A stretch of DNA of 64,000 nucleotides, from the NCBI RefSeq assembly GCF_000819805.1, contig NZ_CDCE01000029.1:126833-190832 (forward strand), read 5' to 3'. Positions within the stretch are counted from its first letter, which is position 1; each line of letters starts with the position of its first letter. Under the pieces are notes generated by a model. The model did no database searches. It worked only from the letters and a program-made list of their open reading frames with translations, and was not told the origin of the DNA. The stretch is from Aeromonas diversa CDC 2478-85. GTDB taxonomy: Bacteria > Pseudomonadota > Gammaproteobacteria > Enterobacterales > Aeromonadaceae. This document shows positions 50,442 to 61,045 of this stretch, in pieces. The position numbers were made by a program, and so were the translations under genes.

Positions 50442-51035
50442 TTATCCCGCCTCTTCCCGTTTCAAGCGCTCGGCCTCCTCGCGTGCAAACCCCATCAGTG
50501 TGGGATAGAAGCGCAAGAATCCCTGCTCCATGTGCTCCCGGCTGACCGCCGCCAACTGACGCGCGCCATCCCCCAGGGGGAGCGGTCTTCGCAGTCGCAG
50601 CCCTATTCCGTCCAGAGCACGGGCTATCCCGTCCCACTCCATATAGCTGCCCAGCCACTGCTGCTCGGCCATGCGCCTGAGGGGGGGCGGCAGTGGATGC
50701 CGGCTCGTCAGCAGCCCTTGATAGTGCTTGGCGAGAAAGGGGGAGAGCCCCCCGGGTTCGAAGCGGGTCCAATGGCGGCTCAGCCAGTGGTCGTAGAGCA
50801 TGTCGACCAGGATCGGGCCATAGCGGCGCCAGGGCGGTGGGAGAGTGGCAACCGCCGCCCTGTGTTCGGGGTGGCGGTCGGTGAACACGTCGATGGCGCG
50901 ATGCAGGCGGATGCCCAGCCTGAGCTCGGGCGGGAGATCGCCCGGCAGGGGGCCCTTGACGAAGTCCCCCAGTAGGTTGCCCAGCGGGGAGGTATGGGTG
51001 TGGTCAGCGAGATGGAGGTGGGCGAGATAGTTCAT
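50442..51035 (-). CDS. acpH: acyl carrier protein phosphodiesterase AcpH
   Basis: This 197-residue enzyme removes the 4'-phosphopantetheine of acyl carrier protein. It starts MNYLAHLHLADHTHTSPLGN and includes FVKGPLPGDLPPELRLGIRL and HRAIDVFTDRHPEHRAA, with the HD-like metal residues typical of AcpH. The ATG at 51035 matches the E. coli N-terminus (MNFLAHLHLA); an upstream ATG adds 16 non-conserved residues. It is convergent with DUF2069. Confidence 0.92.
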   Translation of the reverse strand: MNYLAHLHLADHTHTSPLGNLLGDFVKGPLPGDLPPELRLGIRLHRAIDVFTDRHPEHRAAVATLPPPWRRYGPILVDMLYDHWLSRHWTRFEPGGLSPFLAKHYQGLLTSRHPLPPPLRRMAEQQWLGSYMEWDGIARALDGIGLRLRRPLPLGDGARQLAAVSREHMEQGFLRFYPTLMGFAREEAERLKREEAG

Positions 51036-51081
51036 GGGAGGCTCTCGTGCGGGATCTCTTGAGCCTAATGGAACCAGGGGC

Positions 51082-51240
51082 AAAAAAAAACCGGCCAGAG
51101 GGCCGGAGAATCAACAAGGAATGGCTTTAGAAAGTGCTGCCAGTGGCAGCAAAGACAAACTATGGGGTGTCGCAAACTTGCACACGGGAAGGAGACGCAA
51201 CGGGAGCACACTCCGCAGCCCCCCCTTCAGCAATCTTGCG
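51082..51240 (-). ncRNA. candidate small RNA of about 160 bases
   Basis: A complete transcription unit without a good gene lies here. A promoter at 51247-51275 predicts a start near 51240, and an intrinsic terminator (CCGGCC-CTCT-GGCCGG plus nine T on the minus strand, 51082-51106) ends it. Inside are a hairpin TGCTGCC/GGCAGCA (51135-51151) and a pyrimidine-rich stretch CTCCTTCCC that could pair with ribosome-binding sites. No known family is recognised. The only open frame (61 codons) has no ribosome site. Confidence 0.6.
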
Positions 51241-51246
51241 GTAGAG

Positions 51247-51275
51247 ATAATAGTGTGAGCTGGGTCGCATTTCAA
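51247..51275 (-). promoter_or_regulatory. promoter of the candidate small RNA
   Basis: On the minus strand TTGAAA (51270-51275) and TATTAT (51247-51252) are separated by exactly 17 bases, a strong sigma-70 arrangement. Confidence 0.7.
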
Positions 51276-51309
51276 TTGTTTTTTGTAATAAAACACTAAA
51301 TTGAAATGC
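51267..51309. repeat. 10-base inverted repeat at the small RNA promoter
   Basis: GCATTTCAAT (51267-51276) and ATTGAAATGC (51300-51309) are perfect inverted copies with a 23-base AT-rich centre. One arm covers the -35 of the small RNA promoter, so it may be an operator. Confidence 0.5.
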
Positions 51310-51378
51310 TTTCAGCTGACATCTCGTTTTTTAGTACAAATAACCCACGCTGTGTAATTTTATTACGTAATTGTTGGA

Positions 51379-51825
51379 TCATGCGTCGCTGTCCGGCTCC
51401 CGCTCCTCCATCACTTCGAGCAGGTTGATCGCGACGCCGATGAAGTCGCTGTCGGTCACAATGCCGACAAGCTTGCCACGCTCCACCACGGGCAGGCAGC
51501 CGTACTTGTGGCGTTGCAGGTAGAGCGCCGCCTCCTTGATGCCGGCATGAGGATCGACCCAGGCCACGTTGCGGGTCATGATCTCATCGAGCCGCACGCT
51601 GTCGGTAAATTCCGCTTCCCGCTCCTGCGTAATGACGAAGAGCTTGGACTCTCGACTGGCCAGCACATCGCTCAGGGTCACCAGCCCCAGCAGCTGATGT
51701 TCGTGGTTGACGATGGGGATGTGGCGGATCTTCTCCTGGCTCATCAGCTCGACGGCCTGTTTGAGGCTGTTCTCCGGGCCAAGAGTGAAGGGGTTCTCGG
51801 TCATGATTTCGGATAGGGTGATCAT
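51379..51825 (-). CDS. CBS-domain protein
   Basis: This 148-residue protein consists of two CBS motifs: residues 1-60 (SEIMTENPFTLGPENSLKQA; IRHIPIVNHEHQLLGLVTLS) and 80-140 (IMTRNVAWVDPHAGIKEAAL; YGCLPVVERGKLVGIVTDSD). Such stand-alone pairs bind adenine nucleotides and modulate partners; the partner is unknown. The start at 51825 has GAGGAG upstream; an ATG at 51897 would add 24 residues and would overlap an FNR-like site. It has its own promoter region upstream. Confidence 0.9.
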   Translation of the reverse strand: MITLSEIMTENPFTLGPENSLKQAVELMSQEKIRHIPIVNHEHQLLGLVTLSDVLASRESKLFVITQEREAEFTDSVRLDEIMTRNVAWVDPHAGIKEAALYLQRHKYGCLPVVERGKLVGIVTDSDFIGVAINLLEVMEEREPDSDA

Positions 51826-51883
51826 GGTGTTCTCCTCGCGGCGGCCTTCTTCTTTCACCTTACTCGCGGCGCCGTGGCGCCGA

Positions 51884-51897
51884 TTGATCAAGGTCAA
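51884..51897 (-). promoter_or_regulatory. FNR-like site upstream of the CBS gene
   Basis: TTGAT-CAAG-GTCAA matches the FNR consensus with one mismatch, 59 bases upstream of the CBS gene start. Confidence 0.5.
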
Positions 51898-52049
51898 GAC
51901 AATTTGTTAAAGCTTGCGCAACCAGCCCGGCATCACAAAATCGGCCGGTAACGGTTGTCACGGGCCGAAAGATGGTGAGTCGGGGCCATTTTGAGTTGCC
52001 ACGGCGGGGGGGGATAACTAGACTAGCCGCCGGTTTTCCGAGGTGTGTG

Positions 52050-53099
52050 ATGCAAGTATCCGATTTCCATTTCGACCTTCCCGATGAACTGATTGCCCGT
52101 TATCCCACCGCCGAGCGTACCGCCAGCCGCCTGTTGCAGCTGGACGGTGAGAGCGGTGCGCGCCGCCATGGCCAGTTTGTCGATGTTCTCAATCTGCTCA
52201 ATCCCGGCGATCTGCTGGTGTTTAACAACACCCGCGTCATTCCGGCCCGCATGTTTGGCCAGAAGGCGAGCGGCGGCAAGCTGGAGGTCCTGGTGGAGCG
52301 GATCCTGGGTGAGCACGCTGTGCTTGCCCACGTGCGCGCCTCCAAGGCGCCCAAGCCGGGCACTCGTCTGATCCTGGATGGGGGCGTGGAGGCCGAGATG
52401 CGTGCCCGTCACGACGCCCTGTTCGAGATCCACTTCCTCGACCCGCGCCCTGTGCTGGAGATCCTGGACGCCATCGGCCACATGCCGTTGCCCCCATATA
52501 TCGACCGCCCCGACGAGGACGCCGACAAGGAGCGCTACCAGACCGTCTATAACGCCAAGCCGGGCGCGGTGGCCGCGCCCACCGCCGGCCTGCATTTTGA
52601 CGAGTCCCTGCTCGAGGCGATCCGCGCCAAGGGCATCGAGACCGCCTTCGTGACCCTGCACGTGGGGGCGGGCACCTTCCAGCCGGTGCGCGTCGACAAG
52701 ATCGAAGATCACCATATGCACTCGGAGTATGCCGAGGTGCCCCAGGAGGTGGTGGACGCCATCGCGGCGACCCGTGCCCGCGGTGGCCGGGTGATCGCCG
52801 TTGGTACCACCTCGGTACGCTCTCTCGAGAGCGCGGCCAGGGTGACCCTGGCTCAGGGCCAGCCACTGGCGCCGTTCTTCAGCGATACCGATATCTTCAT
52901 CTATCCGGGTTTCGAGTTTCAGGTGGTGGACGCCATGGTCACCAACTTCCACCTGCCCGAATCGACCCTCATCATGTTGATCAGCGCCTTCGCCGGCTAT
53001 GACAACGTGATGGCGGCCTACCGTGAGGCGGTGGCCGAGCAGTATCGTTTCTTTAGCTACGGGGATGCCATGTTCATCACCCGTCGCCGCGGCCGCTGA
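52050..53099 (+). CDS. queA: S-adenosylmethionine:tRNA ribosyltransferase-isomerase QueA
   Basis: This 349-residue enzyme transfers ribose from SAM to preQ1-tRNA to form epoxyqueuosine. It starts [20 protein letters not shown] and includes [36 protein letters not shown] and the C-terminal [20 protein letters not shown]. The start at 52050 has GAGG upstream and equals the E. coli start; an ATG further upstream (51972) is rejected. It is the first gene of queA-tgt-yajC-secDF. Confidence 0.95.
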   Translation: MQVSDFHFDLPDELIARYPTAERTASRLLQLDGESGARRHGQFVDVLNLLNPGDLLVFNNTRVIPARMFGQKASGGKLEVLVERILGEHAVLAHVRASKAPKPGTRLILDGGVEAEMRARHDALFEIHFLDPRPVLEILDAIGHMPLPPYIDRPDEDADKERYQTVYNAKPGAVAAPTAGLHFDESLLEAIRAKGIETAFVTLHVGAGTFQPVRVDKIEDHHMHSEYAEVPQEVVDAIAATRARGGRVIAVGTTSVRSLESAARVTLAQGQPLAPFFSDTDIFIYPGFEFQVVDAMVTNFHLPESTLIMLISAFAGYDNVMAAYREAVAEQYRFFSYGDAMFITRRRGR

Positions 53100-53167
53100 T
53101 CGACGGCGGCCGCTATCGGGGCAAGGCCCCACACCGTCAGACTGTTTCTCTGGCTTTATCGAGGTAA

Positions 53168-54307
<1,140 letters not shown>

Positions 54308-54360
54308 GGCCCTTCGTTGTTGTGAACTCACGGATTATTACTGACCAGAGAGGTTTTTAA

Positions 54361-54696
54361 ATGAGCATTATCTCCAAGGCTTATGCTGACGCCGGTGTTG
54401 CCGCTCCCCAGGGTGGCGGCATGGAAATGATCATCATGCTGGCCGTGTTCGGCCTTATCTTCTACTTCATGATCTACCGCCCGCAGGCCAAGCGCGTGAA
54501 GGAGCACAAGAACCTGATGGGCTCCCTCACCAAGGGTGACGAAGTGCTCACATCCGGCGGTCTGGTCGGCAAGATCACCAAGGTCTCTGCCGAGAATGAC
54601 TACCTGGTCCTGGCCCTGAACGATCAGACCCAGGTCACCATCAAGCGTGATTTCGTGACCGCCGTTCTGCCCAAGGGCTCTATCCAGTCCCTGTAA
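54361..54696 (+). CDS. yajC: preprotein translocase subunit YajC
   Basis: This 111-residue protein has a single membrane helix (MEMIIMLAVFGLIFYFMIYR) and a cytosolic tail with RVKEHKNLMGSLTKGDEVLT and SGGLVGKITKVS, typical of YajC, an accessory part of SecDF-YajC. AGAGAGG lies upstream. Confidence 0.95.
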   Translation: MSIISKAYADAGVAAPQGGGMEMIIMLAVFGLIFYFMIYRPQAKRVKEHKNLMGSLTKGDEVLTSGGLVGKITKVSAENDYLVLALNDQTQVTIKRDFVTAVLPKGSIQSL

Positions 54697-54714
54697 TCTC
54701 CCGAGGAGCACAGC

Positions 54715-56559
54715 GTGTTAAACCGCTTCCCGCTGTGGAAGAACCTGATGGTGATCCTGGTGATCGCCATCGGTTTTCTCTATGCAGCCCCCAATCTTTA
54801 CGGTGAAGATCCGGCTTTGCAGGTCTCTGCCAGCCGTGGAGCCGAGGTGCAACTGAGCACCCTGGAACAGGTTAAAGGCATCATCGATGAGGCCGGCATT
54901 CCGATCAAGCATGCCGCCTTTGAACAGGGCCAGATCCTGATCCGTTTCACCAACACCGAAGCCCAGCTCAAGGCGCGCGATCTCGTGGCAGCCAAGCTGG
55001 GCGACGACTTTGTGGTCGCCCTGAACCTGGCTCCCTCCACGCCGGCCTGGCTGGAGAGCGTCGGTGCCGCCCCGCTCAAGCTCGGTCTCGATCTGCGCGG
55101 TGGTGTGCACTTCCTGATGGAAGTGGACATGGACGAGGCGATCGCCAAGCAGCAAGAGCAGATGGTGCAGGATTTTCGCAGTGAACTGCGCAACCAGAAG
55201 ATCCGCTACTCGGGTGTGAACCGCGGTGGCGATCAGGTGTTGGTGCGTTTCCGCGACCAGGAGAGCCTGGATAAGGCGGTCTCCCACCTGCGCCGCCTGA
55301 ACCCGGACATCACCTTCAACAAGGAGTCTGCGGACGGTCAGTTTGTGCTGCGCGCCGCCATGAGCGAGCAGAAACTCAAGGAAGTACGCAAGTACGCCCT
55401 CGAGCAGAACATCACCATCATCCGTAACCGGGTCAACGAGCTGGGTGTTGCCGAGCCGCTGGTTCAGCAGCAAGGTGCCGATCGCATCGTGGTCGAACTG
55501 CCGGGTATCCAGGACACAGCGCGCGCCAAGGAGATCCTGGGCGCCACCGCGACACTGGAGTTCCACATGGTGGACGAGACCGCGGACGCCCAGTCCGGCC
55601 GCGTACCGCCGAGCTCCAAGCTCTACGCGGATCGCAACGGTCGCCCCGTGGTGCTGCAAAAGCGCATCATCCTGACCGGTGATCATATCGTCGGCGCCCA
55701 GTCGGGCTTTGATGAGTACAGCCGTCCCCAGGTGAACATCAAGCTCGATGGCCAGGGTGGTAACAAGATGGCCGCCTTCACCAAGGACAACGTCGGTAAA
55801 GGCATGGCCACCGTCTTCATCGAGTACAAGCCGGTCGGCGAGCCGGGTCCGGATGGCAAGCGCAAGTTCCGCAAGAATGAGGAGGTGATTAACGTCGCCA
55901 CCATTCAATCGCGCCTTGGTAGCCAGTTCCGCATCACCGGCATCGACAACGCCAACGAAGCCCACAACCTGGCTCTGTTGCTGCGCGCCGGTGCCCTGAT
56001 CGCCCCGATCCAGATCGTCGAAGAGCGCACCATAGGCCCGAGCCTGGGGCAGCAGAACATCGACAGCGGTCTGCAGGCCATGATGTGGAGTATGGTGGTC
56101 ATCGTCCTGTTCATGGGCATCTACTACCGAACCTTCGGCTGGGTGGCCAACCTGGCGCTGTGCCTCAACCTGGTGTTGCTGGTGGGCGTGATGTCGATGA
56201 TCCCGGGGGCGACCATGACCCTGCCGGGGATCGCCGGTATCGTGCTGACCCTGGGCATGGCCATCGATGCCAACGTGCTTATCTATGAGCGGATCCGTGA
56301 GGAACTGCGAGCAGGGCGCGGTGTGCAGCAGGCGATCCATCTGGGCTTCGACCGTGCCTTCTCCACCATCGCCGACTCCAACATCACCTCGCTGATTACT
56401 GCGGTGATCCTGTTTGGCATCGGCACTGGCCCCATCAAGGGCTTCGCGCTGACCCTGGGGATCGGTCTGACCATCTCCATGTTCACCGCCATCACCGTCT
56501 CGCGCGCCATCATCAACCTCGGTTGGGGTGGTCGTCGCCTCGACAAGTTGCCCATCTGA
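54715..56559 (+). CDS. secD: protein translocase subunit SecD
   Basis: This 614-residue RND-type membrane protein helps export using the proton gradient. It starts (GTG after GAGGAG) with [20 protein letters not shown], has the D1 motif [20 protein letters not shown] and a large periplasmic domain. Its C-terminal six-helix part holds [20 protein letters not shown], the D5-like region with the conserved Asp for proton transfer. It forms SecDF with the next gene. Confidence 0.96.
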   Translation: MLNRFPLWKNLMVILVIAIGFLYAAPNLYGEDPALQVSASRGAEVQLSTLEQVKGIIDEAGIPIKHAAFEQGQILIRFTNTEAQLKARDLVAAKLGDDFVVALNLAPSTPAWLESVGAAPLKLGLDLRGGVHFLMEVDMDEAIAKQQEQMVQDFRSELRNQKIRYSGVNRGGDQVLVRFRDQESLDKAVSHLRRLNPDITFNKESADGQFVLRAAMSEQKLKEVRKYALEQNITIIRNRVNELGVAEPLVQQQGADRIVVELPGIQDTARAKEILGATATLEFHMVDETADAQSGRVPPSSKLYADRNGRPVVLQKRIILTGDHIVGAQSGFDEYSRPQVNIKLDGQGGNKMAAFTKDNVGKGMATVFIEYKPVGEPGPDGKRKFRKNEEVINVATIQSRLGSQFRITGIDNANEAHNLALLLRAGALIAPIQIVEERTIGPSLGQQNIDSGLQAMMWSMVVIVLFMGIYYRTFGWVANLALCLNLVLLVGVMSMIPGATMTLPGIAGIVLTLGMAIDANVLIYERIREELRAGRGVQQAIHLGFDRAFSTIADSNITSLITAVILFGIGTGPIKGFALTLGIGLTISMFTAITVSRAIINLGWGGRRLDKLPI

Positions 56560-56570
56560 GGGGAGTTGCG

Positions 56571-57518
56571 ATGTTTCAGATTCTGCATTTTGAAAAGCCG
56601 ATCCCCTTCATGCGGTATGCCAAGCCGGGGGTGATCTTCTCCCTGGCGCTGGTGGTGCTCTCCATGGTTGCCCTGGCTCAGAAGGGGTTGAACTGGGGGC
56701 TGGACTTCACCGGCGGTACCATCATCGAAGTGGGCTTCCAGCAGACGGTCTCCCTCGATGAGGTGCGCTCCGCCCTGGAGTCGAACCGGATCGAGGGGGC
56801 AACCCTGCAGCACTTTGGCTCGAGCCAGGATGTGCTGATCCGCCTGGCGCCCCACGAGGGCATCAAGGTCGACGAGCAGGGCCGTCAGGTGTTGGCGGCG
56901 GCGCAGACCCTCAACCCGGCCGCGGCGCTCAAGCGGGTGGAGTTTGTCGGTCCTTCGGTGGGTGAAGAGTTGGCGACCGATGGTGCCTTGGCCATGCTGG
57001 CCTCCATCATCTGTATCCTCATCTACGTGGCGTTTCGTTTCGAGTGGCGTCTGGCCATGGGGGGCATCATCTCCCTGGCTCACGACCTGGCCATCACCCT
57101 CGGCATCTTTGCCTGGTTCCAGATCGAGTTCGATCTGACCGTGGTGGCGGCGCTGATGACGGTAGTGGGTTACTCGCTCAACGATACGATCGTGGTGTTT
57201 GACCGCCTGCGGGAGAACTTCCGCAAGATCCGTAAGGGCGATACCCCCTACATCCTGGATCTCTCCATGACCGAGACCCTGAGTCGTACCATCATCACCT
57301 CGGGTCTGACCCTGGTGGTGGTGCTGGCCCTCTTCTTCAAGGGGGGCCCGCTCATTCACGGGTTTGCCACCGCCATGCTGGCCGGTGTGGCGTTCGGTAC
57401 CTACTCATCCATCTATGTGGCGAGTGCGTTCGCCATGTACATGGGGGTGCAGCGTGAACACATGCTGCCTCCCCAGGTGGAGAAGGAAGGGGCTGATCAG
57501 CAGGAGATCATGCCGTAA
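56571..57518 (+). CDS. secF: protein translocase subunit SecF
   Basis: This 315-residue partner of SecD starts MFQILHFEKPIPFMRYAKPG. The SecF signature GLNWGLDFTGGTIIEVGF lies near residue 40, and the conserved VGYSLNDTIVVFDRLRENFR motif (Asp for proton path) lies near 210. The start at 56571 follows GGGAG. It ends the operon at a strong terminator. Confidence 0.96.
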   Translation: MFQILHFEKPIPFMRYAKPGVIFSLALVVLSMVALAQKGLNWGLDFTGGTIIEVGFQQTVSLDEVRSALESNRIEGATLQHFGSSQDVLIRLAPHEGIKVDEQGRQVLAAAQTLNPAAALKRVEFVGPSVGEELATDGALAMLASIICILIYVAFRFEWRLAMGGIISLAHDLAITLGIFAWFQIEFDLTVVAALMTVVGYSLNDTIVVFDRLRENFRKIRKGDTPYILDLSMTETLSRTIITSGLTLVVVLALFFKGGPLIHGFATAMLAGVAFGTYSSIYVASAFAMYMGVQREHMLPPQVEKEGADQQEIMP

Positions 57519-57522
57519 GATG

Positions 57523-57546
57523 AAGAGCGCCCTTCGGGGCGCTCTT
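57523..57546 (+). terminator. terminator after secF
   Basis: AAGAGCGCCC pairs with GGGCGCTCTT around TTCG (tetraloop), with a weak T-run after. Confidence 0.8.
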
Positions 57547-57572
57547 CTCATTTCATGCCCAAGGAGTGACCC

Positions 57573-57941
57573 ATGCAGCACAGCCCCCGTTTTCTGGCCC
57601 TGGTCAATGAGGCCCGCCGCCACGTCGAGGAAACCGATGTCCACGCCATCCGCCGCTGGCAGGAGGCCGGACGCGACTTCATCCTGGTGGATGTGCGTGA
57701 GGAGAGCGAATGGGCCCGAGGGCACCTCCCCGGCGCCGTCTATCTGGGGCGCGGCATCGTCGAGCGCGACATCGAGACTCGCTTCCCCGATCCCGATACC
57801 GAACTCTACCTCTACTGTGGCGGCGGTTTTCGGTCCGTGCTGGTGGCCGAGAGCCTGCAAAAGATGGGATATGGCAAGGTGATCAGCGTCGATGGCGGAT
57901 TTCGTGGCTGGTGCGAGGCCGGCTATCCCGTCGAGGCATGA
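57573..57941 (+). CDS. rhodanese-like sulfurtransferase
   Basis: This 122-residue single rhodanese domain has the CH2A motif FILVDVREESEWARGHLPGA and the active loop LYCGGGFRS with Cys82. It could transfer sulfane sulfur; the acceptor is unknown. AAGGAG lies upstream. It stands between secF and nlpI. Confidence 0.88.
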   Translation: MQHSPRFLALVNEARRHVEETDVHAIRRWQEAGRDFILVDVREESEWARGHLPGAVYLGRGIVERDIETRFPDPDTELYLYCGGGFRSVLVAESLQKMGYGKVISVDGGFRGWCEAGYPVEA

Positions 57942-58030
57942 ATTATTTTGTGCCGGCACTGTCATCCACATGACAAACCCGATCCGGCCCTTTACCATAG
58001 GCGGGTAAAGCTAATGCGGCGGAGTTTTCG

Positions 58031-58972
58031 TTGAGCAACTGGAAAGGAATCAGGTACCTGTTAGGTATCCTGTTGGCACTACCCCTCCTGGGATGCAGCA
58101 GTGTAGGTCAAAATGACGCTCCCAAAGCCCAGCCCAAACCGGAGCCTGCCTCTCTCATCCTGGCCACCCCCCTTCAGGTCTCCTATCAGAGTGAGCTGGC
58201 CCTGGCTCGTCTCGGACAGATGCTGAGCGAGATGGAGCTGACCAAGGAGCAAAGAGCAGAGCTCTTCTATGAGCGGGCCGTGGTGTTCGACAAGGTGGGG
58301 TTACGCTCGCTGGCGCGACTGGATTTTACCCGTGCTCTGCGGGAGAAACCGGACTTTGCCGAGGCCTATAACTTCATCGGCGTCTATCTGGTTCAGCAGC
58401 AGAACTACGATGAGGCCTATGAGGCGTTCGATTCGGCCCTCGAGCTGGCGCCTGACTATGACTACGCCTACTTGAACCGCGGCATTGCGCTCTATTATGG
58501 CAATCGCTCCGATCTGGCGGCGGCCGACATCAAGCGCTTCTATGAGGCACAGCCGGAAGATCCCTATCGTCAGCTCTGGCTCTTCATGGCCGAAGCCAAA
58601 CTCGATCAGGGCAAGGCCAGACGCAACCTGCGCGAGCGCTTCAACAGTGGTCACGATGACAACTGGAACTGGGATCTGGTGCGCCTCTACCTGGGGGACA
58701 TCAACCCGACCCAGTTGATGGGGAATGTGGTCAAAGGGGTGAAGGATAATCGCGAGCTGGCCGAGCGCCTGTGCGAGACCTATTTCTACCTCGGCAAGCT
58801 GGAGCTGGCCAAGGGTAATCGCAAGGAAGCCATCAGCTACTTCAAGCTGGCGCTGGCCAACAACGTCTACGACTTTATCGAGCATCGCTACTCCTTGCTG
58901 GAGCTGGAGCTGATGTCTCGCAAGAAGCAGAGCGGCGCTGACGCCAACGCAAAAAAACAGGCCTCGATTTGA
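58031..58972 (+). CDS. nlpI: lipoprotein NlpI
   Basis: This 313-residue outer-membrane lipoprotein has signal MSNWKGIRYLLGILLALPLLGC (first part), with lipidated Cys22, and TPR repeats closely following E. coli NlpI: LFYERAVVFDKVGLRSLARL, EAYEAFDSALELAPDYDYAY, LNRGIALYYGNRSDL. NlpI is an adaptor for peptidoglycan hydrolases and the Prc protease. The start codon is TTG at 58031 with GGCGGAG upstream; no in-frame ATG precedes the signal. It ends in a terminator that overlaps the stop codon. Confidence 0.92.
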   Translation: MSNWKGIRYLLGILLALPLLGCSSVGQNDAPKAQPKPEPASLILATPLQVSYQSELALARLGQMLSEMELTKEQRAELFYERAVVFDKVGLRSLARLDFTRALREKPDFAEAYNFIGVYLVQQQNYDEAYEAFDSALELAPDYDYAYLNRGIALYYGNRSDLAAADIKRFYEAQPEDPYRQLWLFMAEAKLDQGKARRNLRERFNSGHDDNWNWDLVRLYLGDINPTQLMGNVVKGVKDNRELAERLCETYFYLGKLELAKGNRKEAISYFKLALANNVYDFIEHRYSLLELELMSRKKQSGADANAKKQASI

Positions 58973-58986
58973 GGCCTGATTTTTTT
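58951..58986. terminator. bidirectional terminator (nlpI / ubiV)
   Basis: CAGGCCTC pairs with GAGGCCTG around GATTT, preceded by seven A and followed by seven T, so it works in both directions; the nlpI stop lies in the loop-side arm. Confidence 0.92.
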
Positions 58987-58988
58987 GG

Positions 58989-59858
58989 TCAGGAGACCAG
59001 CTTCATGCCGGGGATCTGCCGCCAGTAACCGTTGCAGTCGTGGCCGGTGAGGGGCTGAGGGGCCTCTCCCTGCCGATTGGCCGCAAAGCGATCCAGCCAG
59101 AGCAGGGTGTCGTCCCCCTGAGGGCTGAGGCGGACCACGTCGACCAGCTCCTCCATGGAGGGGAGATCGTTGACCAGGTTGTAGCAGTAGCCGGACTGGG
59201 TCTGGATCCCGTTCAGATTGAACACGCTCTGCCCCTCCCGGCTGTTGGCCTGGCGACCGGTGGGATAGTCGATGCAGGCCAGCTCACACTGATCCTTGGG
59301 GCGGTCGAGAGAGCGAGCAGTGAAGCAGCGTGCCGAATAGGCCAGCGGCAGATAACCATAGCCGAACAGCTCCACCTCAAACTGCTCCCGCTGCGGGCTG
59401 CACTCCTCGCGCAGGGCCAGCAGCCAGTCGCGGGAGAGCTCCACCGGCATCACCCAGCGTTTCATCCCCTGGCGCAACAACAGGCGCAGCACATCGGCGT
59501 TGTAGGCGTTGATGGCCGGGCCACAGACAAACGGCACGCCGGCCTCGGCGGCGAGCTGCACGGCGCCGAGATCGTTGGCCTCGATCATCCACTCCCCGTT
59601 GTCCACCATGCGCTTGACCTCCTTGAGTTCGGAGGGCGCGCTGATGAGGGCCAGGGTCGAGAGCACGACCTGCTTGCCGGCATCGCTCAATCGGCGCGCC
59701 TGCTCCAGCCAGTCATCGACTTTCATCTCCCGGCGCTTGCTGCACACCGTTTCACCCAGATAGACGATGTCGGCTTGGCTCGCGGCGACTTGGTCATAGA
59801 AGGCCTGGGTATCTGCCTTGGGCCAATAGAAGAGCAGGGGCCCGAGTGAAAATTGCAT
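58989..59858 (-). CDS. ubiV: UbiV, O2-independent ubiquinone hydroxylation factor
   Basis: This 289-residue U32-family protein forms a heterodimer with UbiU for ubiquinone ring hydroxylation without oxygen. The [4Fe-4S] cysteines known from E. coli UbiV are in place: ETVCSKRR near residue 38, and CFTARSLDRPKDQCELACID further on. It starts MQFSLGPLLFYWPKADTQAF. It follows ubiU by nine bases on the same strand. Confidence 0.93.
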   Translation of the reverse strand: MQFSLGPLLFYWPKADTQAFYDQVAASQADIVYLGETVCSKRREMKVDDWLEQARRLSDAGKQVVLSTLALISAPSELKEVKRMVDNGEWMIEANDLGAVQLAAEAGVPFVCGPAINAYNADVLRLLLRQGMKRWVMPVELSRDWLLALREECSPQREQFEVELFGYGYLPLAYSARCFTARSLDRPKDQCELACIDYPTGRQANSREGQSVFNLNGIQTQSGYCYNLVNDLPSMEELVDVVRLSPQGDDTLLWLDRFAANRQGEAPQPLTGHDCNGYWRQIPGMKLVS

Positions 59859-59867
59859 GTGACCTCC

Positions 59868-60863
59868 TTACTGCCACTGACGATGGTAGGCGCCGAGGGT
59901 GGTCTGGCTCCCCTCGGAGACGCGCGCGAGTTGGGCATCCCACTCGGGTCTGACGCTGTAGCCCTCGGGATTGGCCAGGTAGGCATCGATGGCGGCGCGC
60001 CACACCCGGGTCACCTGCTCCACATAGGCGGGGCTGCGCTGGCGCCCTTCGATCTTGACCGACTGGATGCCGGTCTGGAACAGCTCGGGCAAGAGCCCCA
60101 GGGTGTTGAGACTGGTGGGTTCTTCCAGGGCGTGATAGAGCTGGCCGTCGACCTCGAAACGCCCCTTGCATAGGGTCGGGTAACCGGCGTTTTCACCCGG
60201 ACCATAGCGATCGATGAGCACCTCGCTCAGGCGTGATTCAAGGCCCATGGGGGTCTCTTCCCAGCGTACATACTTGGCCGGTGAGCAGGCGCCGACCGTG
60301 TTGGGGCTCTCGCCGGTCAGGTAGGAAGAGAGGTAACAGCGCCCCTCGGCCATGATGCAGAGGCTGCCGAAGGCGAACACTTCGAGCCCGACGTCTGTCT
60401 CCCGGGCCAGTTGTTTGACCTGATGCATCGAGAGCACCCGGGGCAGCACCACCCGTTTGACGTTGAAGTGCTGCTGGTAGAAGCGGATCGCCGCCGCGTT
60501 GGTGGCCGAGGCTTGCACCGAGACGTGTAGCTCCAGGTCAGGATAGCGCTTGCTGGCGTAATCGAGCACGGCGAGATCGGCGATGATGAGCGCATCGGCC
60601 CCGAGAGCGGCGCCCCTGTCCACGGCCGACTTCCAACGGGTATCGGCGCCGGGATGGGCGAAGGTGTTGATGGCGATGTGCAGCTTGCGTCCGTGATCGT
60701 GCACATAGTTGGCCGCCTTCTCCAGCTTGCCGCCGTCGAAGTTGAGACCGGCGAAGTGACGCGCATTGGTGTCATCCTTAAAGCCGATGTAAACGGCATC
60801 GGCACCGTTATCCACCGCGCTCTTCAGGGCCGGCAGGCTTCCCGCCGGGCAGAGTAGTTCCAT
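59868..60863 (-). CDS. ubiU: UbiU, O2-independent ubiquinone hydroxylation factor
   Basis: This 331-residue U32-family protein starts MELLCPAGSLPALKSAVDNG. Four cysteines for the Fe-S cluster are seen in GSLCIMAEGRC, GACSPAKYV and LCKGRFEVDGQ. It works with UbiV and UbiT in anaerobic ubiquinone synthesis. It is divergent from ubiT with a shared 180-base control region, as in E. coli where FNR acts; I did not find a convincing FNR box here. Confidence 0.94.
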   Translation of the reverse strand: MELLCPAGSLPALKSAVDNGADAVYIGFKDDTNARHFAGLNFDGGKLEKAANYVHDHGRKLHIAINTFAHPGADTRWKSAVDRGAALGADALIIADLAVLDYASKRYPDLELHVSVQASATNAAAIRFYQQHFNVKRVVLPRVLSMHQVKQLARETDVGLEVFAFGSLCIMAEGRCYLSSYLTGESPNTVGACSPAKYVRWEETPMGLESRLSEVLIDRYGPGENAGYPTLCKGRFEVDGQLYHALEEPTSLNTLGLLPELFQTGIQSVKIEGRQRSPAYVEQVTRVWRAAIDAYLANPEGYSVRPEWDAQLARVSEGSQTTLGAYHRQWQ

Positions 60864-61045
60864 CAGTGGGCTCCCTGATCGTGAAAATGGAGGGATTGTA
60901 GGCAGGGGGGCGGCGGCAGTTATTGACCTGAGGCAGCTTATAGGTCCTTTTACTCTTTGGAGTTAGGCATCATAAGTTTGATTTTCAACAGGATCTGCGT
61001 CAGAACCCTGTGCTTGAATGCCTCCATCACAAGAGGAGAAGCACA

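Noticed and set aside
51111..51296. 61-codon frame on the minus strand
   Set aside because: It has no ribosome site and begins upstream of the promoter predicted for the small RNA.
60864..61045. FNR box between ubiU and ubiT
   Set aside because: Only TTGA-rich half-sites occur; none has the TTGAT-N4-ATCAA spacing.
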